DNA from: Pseudactinotalea terrae
GTDB lineage: Bacteria; Actinomycetota; Actinomycetes; Actinomycetales; Beutenbergiaceae
Direction of reading: 5' to 3'
DNA: 64,000 nucleotides
Assembly: GCF_009733845.1 (NCBI RefSeq)
Contig: NZ_WNXZ01000003.1
Span: 124,001-188,000, forward strand
Part shown: piece after piece, positions 24,808-34,071 of the stretch
How the letters are laid out: each line of letters starts with the position of its first letter
Position numbering within the stretch: the first letter of the stretch is position 1
Made by a program: the position numbers and the translations under genes
The notes under the pieces: model-generated
Database searches by the model: none
The model's input: only the letters and a program-made list of their open reading frames with translations
Told to the model about the DNA's origin: nothing

Positions 24808-26313
24808 ATGGGATCTCCACAGTCAACGCCGATCAGTGGGATTGCGTACCGCCGCCAGTTCGTCATGGGTCCCGAGGCCCCCGACCTGCTGGCGGAGTGG
24901 TCGCACGAGAGCGTGACGGCGGGTCTGACGCTGTCGGTGCACCCGGATCTCCCCTCCGCGCGGGTCGACGCGGCTGGCCGCAGCATCGTGCTGCTCGGGT
25001 ACGTCCTGGACCCTCGGCACCCGGCGCGCGACGACGCGACCATCCTGGCGGACCTGTTGCGCACCACCACGACCTACGAGGACGTGCTGCGCGCATTCGA
25101 CGAGCTCGCGGGGCGATGGGTCGCGTGCTATCTCCAGGGCGAGCAGGTCCGCGTGTTCCACGACGCTGCCGGGCTGCGCCAGGTCTACTACGGACACGAC
25201 GACGACGGCGCCCTCTGGTGCGGTTCCCGCCCTGAGCTGTTGGCCCGGCTGCTGGGCCGCCCGGAGGATGTCGAGACGCGCAGGGATCTCACCCGTGACG
25301 GCGTGCTGAGCGAGCACCTCAACCACTTCTGGCCGGGGTCCGGCTCCGCCTTCGTCGGGATCCACCGGCTGCTGCCCAATCATGACCTCGAGGTCATGAC
25401 GGGGCAGGTGCGCAGGTACTGGCCGGTGGCGCCGATCGAGCACAGGGAGCCAGAGGCGGCGTCGGCGCGCGCGGTGACGACGTTGCAGGGGGTGATCTCA
25501 GCGGCAGCCGCTCGATACCCCCTCGCGCTCGCCGTGACTGCCGGTTTCGACTCGCGCGTGCTGCTCGCCGCGTCACGCGAGCACGTCCAACGAATGACGT
25601 TCTACACGTTCAAGAAGCCTGGGATGACGACGTTCAGCCCGGATATCCAAGTGCCGCGGCACATGCTCAAGAAGCTCGGTCTCACGCACAAGGTCATTCA
25701 TGTCCGGCACCGAGCACCCGGACCTGTGGCTGCAACGATCGCCGCGACCTTCACTCCAGCGCACCAGAAGACAGCAGACCAGGCGGCTGCGCTCGACGCC
25801 GATCCGCCGAGGGATCGGCCATGGGTCACGCTCAACGGCAACGTCGCCGAGACGGTGCGGGCGGTGATCCCGCGCAGGGAGCCCACCCGCGAGAACCTCG
25901 CCCTGATCTTCACGATGCAGCGGAGCGAGTACGCCGCCGCGACGTTCGAGCGCTGGTACGACGAGGCCAGGTCCGCGATCGCCGTCTCGGGCATCAACCT
26001 GTGGGACTTCTTCTACTGGGAGCAGCGTCTCAGCGCGTGGCTGGCGACGGTCCGGACCGAGTTCGACGTGGTGGAGGAAGGCGTGACCCCCTACAACTCG
26101 CGGGCGCTGCTCGAGTGCCTGATGGGGGTGGACGAAGGCTTGCGCTGCCCCCCGGACTACACGTTCTTCGGCGGTCTGGTCGGGCGGATGTGGCCGCAGC
26201 TGCTGGATTTCCCCGTCAACCCGCCGGATCGGGTCGCCCACGGCAGGCGGAAGGTACGCTCCACGGTGGCATCGCTGGCGCGCCCGGTCGTCTCGTCGCT
26301 CCGGCGTCGCTGA
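24808..26313 (+). CDS. Asparagine-synthetase-like protein with altered PP-loop
   Basis: The 501-residue protein is shaped like AsnB: an N-terminal glutaminase-like half without a start-proximal catalytic Cys (it begins MGSPQSTP, not MCG), then a synthetase half. The usual SGGxDS loop reads LAVTAGFDSRVLLAA near residue 243, so the two glycines are altered while Asp-Ser is kept. Without the Cys it cannot use glutamine by the standard route. Such proteins occur in actinobacterial glycan loci, where their reaction is not established. It is convergent with the NadE-like gene, with 15 bases between stops. Confidence 0.75.
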   Translation: MGSPQSTPISGIAYRRQFVMGPEAPDLLAEWSHESVTAGLTLSVHPDLPSARVDAAGRSIVLLGYVLDPRHPARDDATILADLLRTTTTYEDVLRAFDELAGRWVACYLQGEQVRVFHDAAGLRQVYYGHDDDGALWCGSRPELLARLLGRPEDVETRRDLTRDGVLSEHLNHFWPGSGSAFVGIHRLLPNHDLEVMTGQVRRYWPVAPIEHREPEAASARAVTTLQGVISAAAARYPLALAVTAGFDSRVLLAASREHVQRMTFYTFKKPGMTTFSPDIQVPRHMLKKLGLTHKVIHVRHRAPGPVAATIAATFTPAHQKTADQAAALDADPPRDRPWVTLNGNVAETVRAVIPRREPTRENLALIFTMQRSEYAAATFERWYDEARSAIAVSGINLWDFFYWEQRLSAWLATVRTEFDVVEEGVTPYNSRALLECLMGVDEGLRCPPDYTFFGGLVGRMWPQLLDFPVNPPDRVAHGRRKVRSTVASLARPVVSSLRRR

Positions 26314-26328
26314 GCGCGACCGGGCGGC

Positions 26329-27309
26329 TCAGAGCTCCGGGATGTCCCCGGCGAGCACCGGACCCTCGTGCAGGTACGCCGTCGTGCGCCGCTTCTGCTC
26401 GATGTCGTTGAACACTCGCTGGACCTGCTCGGCTGTCAGGTCGACTGCTGCCGCGGTGGTCTCGGCGTCGATCCCGTTGTTGAGGGCGTACAGGCACAGG
26501 TCCATCCGGTCGTGGGGGAGCGAGAAGTAGAACTCCTCCTGCGACTGCGGCAGCGAGTATGTGTCGGTGGTCGACGGCCGCGAACGAACCTCCTCCGGAA
26601 CACCCAGGAACTCCGCGAGCTGATAGACCTGCGTCTTGTAGAGGTGGGCGATCGGCTTGATGTCCGCGGAGCCGTCGCCCAGCTTCACGAAGAAGCCCTG
26701 GTCGTACTCCAGGCGGTTCGGCGTGCCCGTGGTGACGTAGTTCAGCCGGTCCGCGTGGTAGTACTCGAACATCTTCCGGGCACGCTGCTTGAAGTTGGTG
26801 GCCGCGACGATGCCGAGGTATGCCTCGGGCGTGAGCCGGTAGCGCTCCTGCGTCCCGGAGGGATCCATGACCACGACCGAGTACAGCCGGAAGGTGTCCG
26901 AGTCGATGACGCTGGGAAGCACGATCTTCGACCGGTATCCCTCGCCGTACTCCGGGCACACCAGGCGGATCGCGTCGTCACGACGTCGGTAGGCGCCCAC
27001 GGCGTCGAGCAACGGGGTGATGTCCTCGACGGTCGACTCGAACCCGAAGGCGGTCGAGACCGACTGGCTGATCTCGAGGGTCTCCGGTGAGGAGTCTCGT
27101 TCGGGCATATGCAGGCCGAACACACGTTCGGGCCCCAGCGCACGGGTCACCAACCCCGCGACGACGCTGGAGTCGATCCCCCCTGAGAGGGCGACGACCG
27201 CACCCTTGCGTCGTACGCGCTGCGCGTAGTCCGCGATCGTCCGAGAGATCCGGTCGGCCTCGGCCTCGACATCGAGGGCGAGCGTCGACATGCCGAACTC
27301 TGCATCCAT
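26329..27309 (-). CDS. NAD(+) synthase-like amide ligase
   Basis: The 326-residue protein is related to ammonia-dependent NadE. The P-loop is VVALSGGIDSS (residues 38-48), and TTGTPNRLEYDQGFFVKLGDGSADIKPI (cited as TTGTPNRLEYDQGF and GDGSADIKPI) and PSTTDTYSLPQSQEEF match NadE substrate regions. AGGAGG precedes ATG 27309. It is the last gene of a tight four-gene operon with AsnB, an ACP-like protein and an ABC exporter. It may therefore form an amide in a secondary pathway instead of, or as well as, making NAD. The absence of the nitrilase-type glutaminase domain means it needs ammonia from elsewhere, possibly from AsnB. Confidence 0.8.
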   Translation of the reverse strand: MDAEFGMSTLALDVEAEADRISRTIADYAQRVRRKGAVVALSGGIDSSVVAGLVTRALGPERVFGLHMPERDSSPETLEISQSVSTAFGFESTVEDITPLLDAVGAYRRRDDAIRLVCPEYGEGYRSKIVLPSVIDSDTFRLYSVVVMDPSGTQERYRLTPEAYLGIVAATNFKQRARKMFEYYHADRLNYVTTGTPNRLEYDQGFFVKLGDGSADIKPIAHLYKTQVYQLAEFLGVPEEVRSRPSTTDTYSLPQSQEEFYFSLPHDRMDLCLYALNNGIDAETTAAAVDLTAEQVQRVFNDIEQKRRTTAYLHEGPVLAGDIPEL

Positions 27310-27312
27310 GGT

Positions 27313-29304
27313 TTAGGCCTCCTGGGGCGTTGCGACTCGATCGATGATGGTCATGGGCTCAGCCGGTGAAAGATCGCTCATGGCAGCGCCTGAGGCGATG
27401 AACTGATGATGGACCAGGTGGGTGGACAGCACCGCAAGGACGCGCATGTTGTCGGTGTTGCTCATCCGAGCACCGCCGGTTCGACTGCACTTCTGCGCGA
27501 GCGCGGTGACGATCGACGGCTCGAAGACGCCAGCCGCGCGCGTGGTCGACTCGGAGAGCATCTCGTCGACCCACTCGGGCCTCGAGGCGGTGAAGAAGCT
27601 GGCCGCATCCGGCGCGCGGTAGGGCTGCTTGGGGCGCTTCAGGATGCTCGCGGGGATCAGGTCGGCGAACGCCCGCTTCAGCAGGTGCTTCTCGTCCATG
27701 CCCAGCAGCTTGTGCCTGCTGGGAACGGCATTCGCGAACTCCACGACCCGATGGTCGAGGAACGGGAACCGACCCTCGACCGAGTTGGCCATCAGCATGC
27801 GGTCCCCTTGAGACGCCAGGATGTAGCCCGACAGGAGCGTGGTCATCTCCAACCATTGGGCGCGGCTCAGTGGGTCCCACGACGCCTGCGTCGCTGGCAT
27901 GCGGTCCACCAGCCGGGCGGCCACATCGACCTCGGTCGCGGCTCGCCAGGTGGGGGCCAGCATGGTCAGCAGCGCAGCGGACGAGTCCCAGCGCGGGCGG
28001 TGCGACTGCGCTGGGTCAGCGGTGTCGAGGTTCCGCCCGAAGAACTGACGAGCGAACGCGGGCGCCTGCCCCGGCGATCGTGAGAGCCACGGGTACAGGA
28101 GCTCGACGCCACGGTCCCGCACGGCTGATCGAGGATTGCGGGCCCAGAAGCTCCGGAGCCGTGCCTCCCGGAAGATGTCGTAGCCGGCCAGGACCTCGTC
28201 GGCGCCCTCACCGGTCACCACCACCTTGTAGCCGCTGTCTCGCACCAGCTTCGACAGCAGGAACAGCGGGGCCGGCGCGGAGCGCAGTATCGGCACCTCG
28301 GCATGCTGGACGACCTCGGGGAACACGCCGGCGATGTCGGCCGCGTCGACCACCACGTCCGAGTGCTGAGCTCCGAGCCGGCTCACCATCTCGGCCTGAT
28401 AGCTGCCTTCGTCGAAGTCGGCGTCGGCGAACCTGAGGGAGAAGGTGTGCAGCGGCGAGTCGGTGTATCGGGCAACCATGGACGCCGTGATGGCGGAGTC
28501 GATACCGCCCGAGAGGTAGGCGCCCACCGGCACGTCGCTGCGCAGGAATCGGAGCCGGGCGGCCTCGACGAGCAGCTCGCGGAGCCGTTCGGCGTTCTCC
28601 TGCAGGTCCTGGCCCGGTTCCTCACCACGAGCAGGGAAGTCTGGTGCCCAGTAGCGGGCCGTCCGGCGACCACCGGCATCGATCACGACGCAGGTGCCGG
28701 GCTCAACCTGCTCGACGCCGGCGAAGACCGTCGCAGGAGCGACCGTGCTCCAGAACGTGAAGGTCTGGGCCAGGCCCTCGGCGTCGAAGCCGCGTGACGT
28801 CTCCGGGTCGGCGAACAGGCACTTCACCTCGGACGCGAACAGCAGCCGGTCACGATGCTGGGTGAGGTAGAGCGGCCGCACCCCCAATCGGTCGCGAGAC
28901 AGCACCAGGCGCTCGGCGCTGCTGTCCCACAACGCGATGGCCCACTGCCCGTTGAACCGCGTGAAGGCCTTCTCGCCCCACGCCTCCCACGCGTGCACGA
29001 TCACCTCGGTGTCCGACGCGGTGCGGAAGCGGTAGCCGAGCGCGACGAGCTCGTCCCGAAGCTCCACGTAGTTGAAGATCTCGCCGTTGAAGGTGACCCA
29101 GACGCTGCCCTGCGCGTTCGACATCGGCTGCGCGCCACCACCGACGTCGATGATCGACAGCCGCGTGTGACCGAGCGCGACTCGGTGGTCCCGGTAGTAG
29201 CCGCTGCCGTCGGGGCCCCGGTGGTGGAGCCGCCCCATCATCCGGAGGACGAGCTCGCGGTCGGGGGGGCCATCGAAGGAGAGGACACCGCAGATGCCGC
29301 ACAT
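27313..29304 (-). CDS. asnB: Asparagine synthase (glutamine-hydrolysing)-type amidotransferase
   Basis: The 663-residue protein starts MCGICGVLSFDG, so Cys2 is the glutaminase nucleophile. RLSIIDVGGGAQPM and NGEIFNY complete the glutaminase domain, and YLSGGIDSAI near residue 264 is the ATP PP-loop. GEGADEVLAGYDIF follows. All catalytic elements are present. The C-terminus is longer than in housekeeping AsnB. Its start overlaps the ACP-like stop (TGATG) and NadE follows three bases later. In this setting it likely amidates a sugar- or carrier-linked carboxylate. Confidence 0.88.
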   Translation of the reverse strand: MCGICGVLSFDGPPDRELVLRMMGRLHHRGPDGSGYYRDHRVALGHTRLSIIDVGGGAQPMSNAQGSVWVTFNGEIFNYVELRDELVALGYRFRTASDTEVIVHAWEAWGEKAFTRFNGQWAIALWDSSAERLVLSRDRLGVRPLYLTQHRDRLLFASEVKCLFADPETSRGFDAEGLAQTFTFWSTVAPATVFAGVEQVEPGTCVVIDAGGRRTARYWAPDFPARGEEPGQDLQENAERLRELLVEAARLRFLRSDVPVGAYLSGGIDSAITASMVARYTDSPLHTFSLRFADADFDEGSYQAEMVSRLGAQHSDVVVDAADIAGVFPEVVQHAEVPILRSAPAPLFLLSKLVRDSGYKVVVTGEGADEVLAGYDIFREARLRSFWARNPRSAVRDRGVELLYPWLSRSPGQAPAFARQFFGRNLDTADPAQSHRPRWDSSAALLTMLAPTWRAATEVDVAARLVDRMPATQASWDPLSRAQWLEMTTLLSGYILASQGDRMLMANSVEGRFPFLDHRVVEFANAVPSRHKLLGMDEKHLLKRAFADLIPASILKRPKQPYRAPDAASFFTASRPEWVDEMLSESTTRAAGVFEPSIVTALAQKCSRTGGARMSNTDNMRVLAVLSTHLVHHQFIASGAAMSDLSPAEPMTIIDRVATPQEA

Positions 29305-29498
29305 CAGGACTCCCCAAGATGACGTCGAAGGGTCTCGAGCACTCCTGCGCTCGTTCCGAGCCGCGCGTGCGTGATCTCATCATCGTTCAGGACGATGTCG
29401 AAGGCATCCTCGACCGCGACGGCGATCGCTACCACCGCAAGATCGTCGTCGCCCGCCAGGGGGAGCGGCAGCTCGGCCACCAACGCTTCGCGGTCCAC
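29304..29498 (-). CDS. Acyl-carrier-like protein lacking the phosphopantetheine serine
   Basis: The 64-residue product starts at GTG 29498. The segment LAGDDDLAVVAIAVAVEDAF followed by DIVLNDDEITHARLGTSAGV aligns with the ACP core (xGxDSLxxVELVMxLEExFDIxI...), but the modified Ser is replaced by Asp (DDL instead of DSL). It cannot be phosphopantetheinylated in the usual way. It sits between the ABC exporter (three-base gap) and AsnB (overlap), so its expression is coupled to both. It may be a protein-protein docking partner or a decayed carrier. Confidence 0.7.
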   Translation of the reverse strand: MDREALVAELPLPLAGDDDLAVVAIAVAVEDAFDIVLNDDEITHARLGTSAGVLETLRRHLGES

Positions 29499-29501
29499 GG
29501 C

Positions 29502-31319
29502 TCAGCCCTGCACCGTCTGCCGTTGGGTGATCTCCGTGACCTCGCGGAAGAAGTCGCTGTGATCCACGAGGTCGTCTTGCGTGCCGACCGCCGAGACCTT
29601 GCCATCGACCATCACGACGATCCGATCGCACACCGCGAGCGTCGAGAGTCGGTGGGCGACCAGGATCAGGATCGTGTCCGCCTTGATGGCCTGCAACGAC
29701 TGCTGCACCAGCTCCTCGGAGCGGACGTCGAGCGCACTCGTGGGCTCGTCGAGGATGAGGACCTCAGGTTCACCGGCGAGGGCCCGCGCCATGCAAATGC
29801 GCTGCCGCTGTCCACCAGACACGGCGCTGACCCGCTGGCCGATGACGGTGTCGTACCCCTGCGGCAGCGCCACGATGTCGTCGTGGATGTGGGCACGCCG
29901 GGCGGCCCGCTCCACCTGGTCGTCGTCCAGCTCATCGCGATAGAAGCGAATGTTGTCGCGTACCGTGCCCCAGATCAGCTGCGACGTCTGCGGCACGTAC
30001 GCCACCCGTTGCTGCCACGATGAGCGTGTCAGCTCTCGGACATCGCGCCCGTTCGCGAGCACCGCTCCGCCGGCCGGCTCACGCAGCCGCAACAGCAGCT
30101 GCACGATCGAGGACTTGCCGGCACCGGACGGGCCGACGATGCCGATCGCCTCACCCCTGCCGAGACCGAAGGTGACGCCGTGGAGCACATCGACGCCGGG
30201 TCGGTAGGCGAACGTGATGTCCGAGACCTCGAGCCGATCGATCTGGTCGACGTCCGTGGGACCATCCTGCTGCGGGTTCTCACGGTACTGGCGGAGCTGC
30301 TCCACGATCCGATTCATGTACGGCACGCGCTCGTCGATCGCCGTCAGCGTCGACTGGATCTGCTGCCCGTACGTCAGAGCACGGATCAGCATCAGGATGA
30401 CCGCCGCGAGCGAGGCGAGCTGGCCCACACCGACGACCGACATCGCGATCAGTGCGACGACCAGCATGAGCAGCGCGATGCTCTGGTACATCGCAGGCAG
30501 CGCGCCCGCCAGGAACCGCGTGCGGGCGTGGGGACGACGCACCGCCTCCACCTGGTCGTGGAACTTGTCGGTGTACGTCGACGTCGCACCGAACACCTCG
30601 GTCTCCTCAGCGACCGTGACGATCTCCTGCACGGTCTCGGTGAACTGCATCGCCTCCGTGCTGAGCTGCTTGGCGTAGCGCCGCAGTCGTCGTGACAGTG
30701 GCCGGAGGGCGAAGAACAAGCCGAATGCGGCGACCGTGAGCACGGCTGCTGCCACCGGGCTCTGCACGAACGCGCCGATCACCATGACCGTGAACATGAT
30801 GGCGGCTGTGACACCCGTGCCGAGCGAGATCACCGCCGTCGAGACGTTGGTGACGTGCTGGGTCATCAGGGTCTGGAAGGTGCCGTCGCGCTGGTTCGCC
30901 TTCACCGCCCACGAGCTGTTCGTGAAGGCGGTGAACAGCTGGCCGCGCAGGTCCGCCAGCAGCTTCGCGCTCAGCTGCGCCGGGACGTAGGCGAGGACGA
31001 CCTGAAGGCCGGCGCGCAGCAGCGCCAGCGCGATCGCGATGACGAACGTCACGGTGCGCGACTCGTCGAAGGTGGCCGGGCCGATGCTGATGGCGATCGT
31101 GGAGTCGCCCTGCGCGAGCGCTGCCGCCATGGCAGCGATCAGCGCGAGCAGCACCGCCTCGACGAGCCCGGTGGTGACCGACAGCACCACCAGCAGCACG
31201 ATGCGCGAGCGTGACCCGCGAAAGAACGGGGATAGCCGCCGCCACGCAACGCCTGCGCTCCGAAGCGCCTTGAGGCCCTTTCGTCGCGACGCATCGTCGC
31301 CCGACCGGCTAGTGCTCAC
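29502..31319 (-). CDS. ABC exporter, fused permease and ATPase
   Basis: The 605-residue half-transporter starts at GTG 31319. Six transmembrane helices occupy residues about 35-340. The ATPase has Walker A GIVGPSGAGKSS near residue 395, Q-loop VPQTSQLIWGT, signature VSGGQRQR near 499, Walker B LILDEPTSALD near 519 and H-loop AHRLST. It leads a four-gene operon with the ACP-like protein, AsnB and NadE. The exported molecule is unknown. It is also a candidate for lasso-peptide export, though it is 11 kb away and in another operon. Confidence 0.9.
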   Translation of the reverse strand: MSTSRSGDDASRRKGLKALRSAGVAWRRLSPFFRGSRSRIVLLVVLSVTTGLVEAVLLALIAAMAAALAQGDSTIAISIGPATFDESRTVTFVIAIALALLRAGLQVVLAYVPAQLSAKLLADLRGQLFTAFTNSSWAVKANQRDGTFQTLMTQHVTNVSTAVISLGTGVTAAIMFTVMVIGAFVQSPVAAAVLTVAAFGLFFALRPLSRRLRRYAKQLSTEAMQFTETVQEIVTVAEETEVFGATSTYTDKFHDQVEAVRRPHARTRFLAGALPAMYQSIALLMLVVALIAMSVVGVGQLASLAAVILMLIRALTYGQQIQSTLTAIDERVPYMNRIVEQLRQYRENPQQDGPTDVDQIDRLEVSDITFAYRPGVDVLHGVTFGLGRGEAIGIVGPSGAGKSSIVQLLLRLREPAGGAVLANGRDVRELTRSSWQQRVAYVPQTSQLIWGTVRDNIRFYRDELDDDQVERAARRAHIHDDIVALPQGYDTVIGQRVSAVSGGQRQRICMARALAGEPEVLILDEPTSALDVRSEELVQQSLQAIKADTILILVAHRLSTLAVCDRIVVMVDGKVSAVGTQDDLVDHSDFFREVTEITQRQTVQG

Positions 31320-31501
31320 TCTGACTTCCTGTCCCCGACATGTGTGTCCGCTCGAATAGCTTCATCACGGACACCCGTGAGCGTAACTGCAGCCATGCGG
31401 CCAGAACCGGGCTGGTAGGGGTGATATCGGAGGCGCCGAGAGGGTGATGGGCGGGTCGGTGGGCCGGCGAGGTCAGCCTTGGTCGCCGCCCACCATCAGG
31501 G

Positions 31502-32629
31502 CTAGAGCGTGAGAGCGGCACCGACCGTCTCGCTGGCGCTCATCACCGGAGTGAGCAAGCACGCCAGGGTCAGAGCCCGGTGGCGAACATTCGCGACCTC
31601 GTCGAGCCCGGCGTACATGTGGCGGCACCAGGTCGCAAGCATGGACTCATCCGCGACCCTGTCTCCGAGGTAGGCATCGATCGACCAGATCACGGAGCGT
31701 GCGCACTTCAGCTGGATCGCGATCTCGACGACGGCCCGCTCGACGGGGTGCTCAGCTGCGGCCGTGTAGGTCGCGAGGAACGTCGTCAGGCGCTCAGGGT
31801 CGGGCCCGACCAGCACGGCTGCTGCGAGCCCGACGTCGAGATCGCGGTGAACCCGGGTGGCGTTGTCGAAGTCGAGGAGCGCGCGAAGGTGGAACCGATC
31901 GTCGAAGATCAGGTTCTCCCAGTTGATGTCGTGGTGGGAGGCCACGATGTCGTCGGCGTCGATGCGGTCGCTGATCGGCGTCGTGGCGAGCCGCTCGGCG
32001 TGCGAGTGGATCGCGGGCAGGTGCTCGAGGAGCCAGTGGTCGAACTCCGACTTGCGCGGGCGCAACCGCAGCCGCAGCTCCCTGCTCACGCGGGGACGTC
32101 GCCCGGGCGAGCTGCGCAAGGCTCGGCTCGGCATCCGCAGCAGCTCCTCGGGGTGCCGATGGGTGACCTCGGGCAGGTCCATGGCCGAGCTCAGTCGATG
32201 GAACCGTCCGAGAGCAGCGGCCAGCTCGCTGATCACCTCAGGGTGCGCCCGTAGCGTCTCGTCTCGCTGATCGATCGAGATCTGCCGGCCATCGACCCAG
32301 CTGTGCAACGAGTAGGTGCCCGTCTCATCGCTCACAAGGGTGCGGCCGTCCGTCGCGCACCGCAGCTGCGCGACGGGAAAGCCACGCTCGGCCAGCCCTT
32401 GCTCGAGCTGGTGGGCGAACTCCAGGCGTGCCGCAGCCTGTGGTGAGTCATAGCGCTTGAGCACCCAGTCGGCGCCTTCGGCCCGCACCCGGTAGTTGAC
32501 GTTCTTGATCCGTTGCGGGACCCTCACGACGTCGTCGATGTCCGAGGCGGCAAAGCCGAATCGGGGAAGGATCTCGGTGGCGGCATGCCCTAGCACTGCA
32601 CGCTCGCCGTCGGATGAACGTCGGACCAT
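31502..32629 (-). CDS. Aminoglycoside/choline-kinase-like phosphotransferase (APH family)
   Basis: The 375-residue protein has a kinase-like N-lobe (NVNYRVRAEGADWVLKRYDS) with the ATP-binding Lys, and a C-lobe with the catalytic loop ASHHDINWENLIFDD near residue 231 followed by ALLDFDNATR (metal-binding D). This is the APH/CotH-like small-molecule kinase pattern. The substrate is unknown; in surface-glycan loci such proteins act as sugar or choline kinases, which is inference. ATG 32629 is chosen because the family fold begins shortly after it; no strong Shine-Dalgarno is visible. It is divergent from the GT4 gene. Confidence 0.78.
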   Translation of the reverse strand: MVRRSSDGERAVLGHAATEILPRFGFAASDIDDVVRVPQRIKNVNYRVRAEGADWVLKRYDSPQAAARLEFAHQLEQGLAERGFPVAQLRCATDGRTLVSDETGTYSLHSWVDGRQISIDQRDETLRAHPEVISELAAALGRFHRLSSAMDLPEVTHRHPEELLRMPSRALRSSPGRRPRVSRELRLRLRPRKSEFDHWLLEHLPAIHSHAERLATTPISDRIDADDIVASHHDINWENLIFDDRFHLRALLDFDNATRVHRDLDVGLAAAVLVGPDPERLTTFLATYTAAAEHPVERAVVEIAIQLKCARSVIWSIDAYLGDRVADESMLATWCRHMYAGLDEVANVRHRALTLACLLTPVMSASETVGAALTL

Positions 32630-32745
32630 AATTCGGTGAACGCTACCAACAGGAATGGCCCGCCGGGCCAGTCCCGAGACGTTGTGACACAAACGATGAT
32701 GATCGGGCCGGTCGGCCATCTCACGCTGCTGCAAGGACGGAGTTC

Positions 32746-34071
32746 ATGACCACTCGACCCGGGGTCCTCATCGTGGTGCAGAATCTCCCGCTGCGCGTCG
32801 ACCGGCGTGTGCTGCTGGAAGCGAAGGCGCTCGTCGCTGCCGGCTATCAGGTCTCGGTGATCTGCCCGCTGGGGGAGGGCGACCGTCCGCGCCAGATGCT
32901 CGAGGGTGTCGCGGTCTACTCCTATCGGCCCGCGCCCGGGGCTCGTGGCCTGCTGGGCTACGTCATCGAGTTCGTCTACTCCTGGTTCCGCACGGCGTGG
33001 CTGTCGGTGGCGGTGCGCCGTGAGCGCGGCTTTCGCGTCATCCAGGCGTGCAACCCGCCGGACACCTACTGGCTGCTCGCGCTGCTGTGGCGACCCTTCG
33101 GTGTCCGGTTCGTCTTCGACCACCACGACCTCAACCCCGAGCTGTACCGCTCGCGTTTCGGTGAACCTCAGGGCGCAGCGGCCAAGGCTCAGTACCGCGG
33201 TCTGCTCTGGCTCGAGCGCCGGACGTTCAGAGCAGCGCATCGTGTCATCAGCACCAACGAGTCGTACCAGGAGATCGCGCAGACCCGTGGCGGGGTGCCC
33301 GCTCGACGAACCTCGGTGGTGCGCAGCGCTCCCGATGCGACCCGCATGCGCCCCGTGCACCTGAAGCGGGCCGACCAGCGCGGTCATCTGCTGGCCTATC
33401 TCGGGATCATGGGGCCCCAGGACGACGTCCACATCGTTCTCGAGGTCATCGCGGAGCTCGTGCACCGACGCGGTCGGGTCGACGTGCACGCCGTCCTGAT
33501 GGGATTCGGCGACTGCCTCGCCGACCTTCGCAAGCAGTGCACCGAGATGGGTCTTGACGGCGTCGTGACCTTCACCGGCCGGGTAGGACCGGAGCAGATC
33601 GGCGAGCATCTCTCACGCGCGAGCATCGGGCTCGGGCCGGACCGCAACACACCGCTCAACGATGTGTCGACCATGAACAAGACCATGGAGTACATGGCGT
33701 ACGCCGTCGTGCCCGTGACGTTCGATCTCCAGGAGACCCGACGGAGCCTCGGGGACGCCGGCGTGGTGGTCGCTTCGGGTGACGTCCAGGCGTTCGCCGA
33801 TGCCATCGAAGGTGTGCTCGACGACGAAGAACGACGCGTGCGGCTCTCGCTCGCAGGCCGCCGTCGGATTGTCGACGAGCTCGACTGGGCGCCGCAGTCC
33901 GGCACCTACGTCGGGGTTTTCGACGAGCTGCTCGGTCGGCCGCACCAGCCGCTCGAGCCTGCACCTGCGGCCGACCAGGACCAGTTCGGGCGCCGGTACG
34001 TCACCGATGCAGAGCTGGAAGCGTTCGTCCGTGCCCGCGGTCACGTTGCATCGTCCGACGACGAGCGCTGA
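32746..34071 (+). CDS. Glycosyltransferase family 4 (GT-B)
   Basis: The 441-residue protein has AAGGACGGAG before its ATG. The N-terminal Rossmann half shows VLLEAKALVAAGYQVSVICP and HHDLNPELY. The C-terminal nucleotide-sugar domain has LAYLGIMGPQDDVHIVLE, FTGRVGPEQIGEHL and the late TMNKTMEYMAYAVVPVTFDL region with the conserved Glu. It is a retaining GT-B enzyme of the WbnH/GT4 type. The stop overlaps the start of the next gene by one base. It probably contributes another sugar to the surface glycan. Confidence 0.87.
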   Translation: MTTRPGVLIVVQNLPLRVDRRVLLEAKALVAAGYQVSVICPLGEGDRPRQMLEGVAVYSYRPAPGARGLLGYVIEFVYSWFRTAWLSVAVRRERGFRVIQACNPPDTYWLLALLWRPFGVRFVFDHHDLNPELYRSRFGEPQGAAAKAQYRGLLWLERRTFRAAHRVISTNESYQEIAQTRGGVPARRTSVVRSAPDATRMRPVHLKRADQRGHLLAYLGIMGPQDDVHIVLEVIAELVHRRGRVDVHAVLMGFGDCLADLRKQCTEMGLDGVVTFTGRVGPEQIGEHLSRASIGLGPDRNTPLNDVSTMNKTMEYMAYAVVPVTFDLQETRRSLGDAGVVVASGDVQAFADAIEGVLDDEERRVRLSLAGRRRIVDELDWAPQSGTYVGVFDELLGRPHQPLEPAPAADQDQFGRRYVTDAELEAFVRARGHVASSDDER

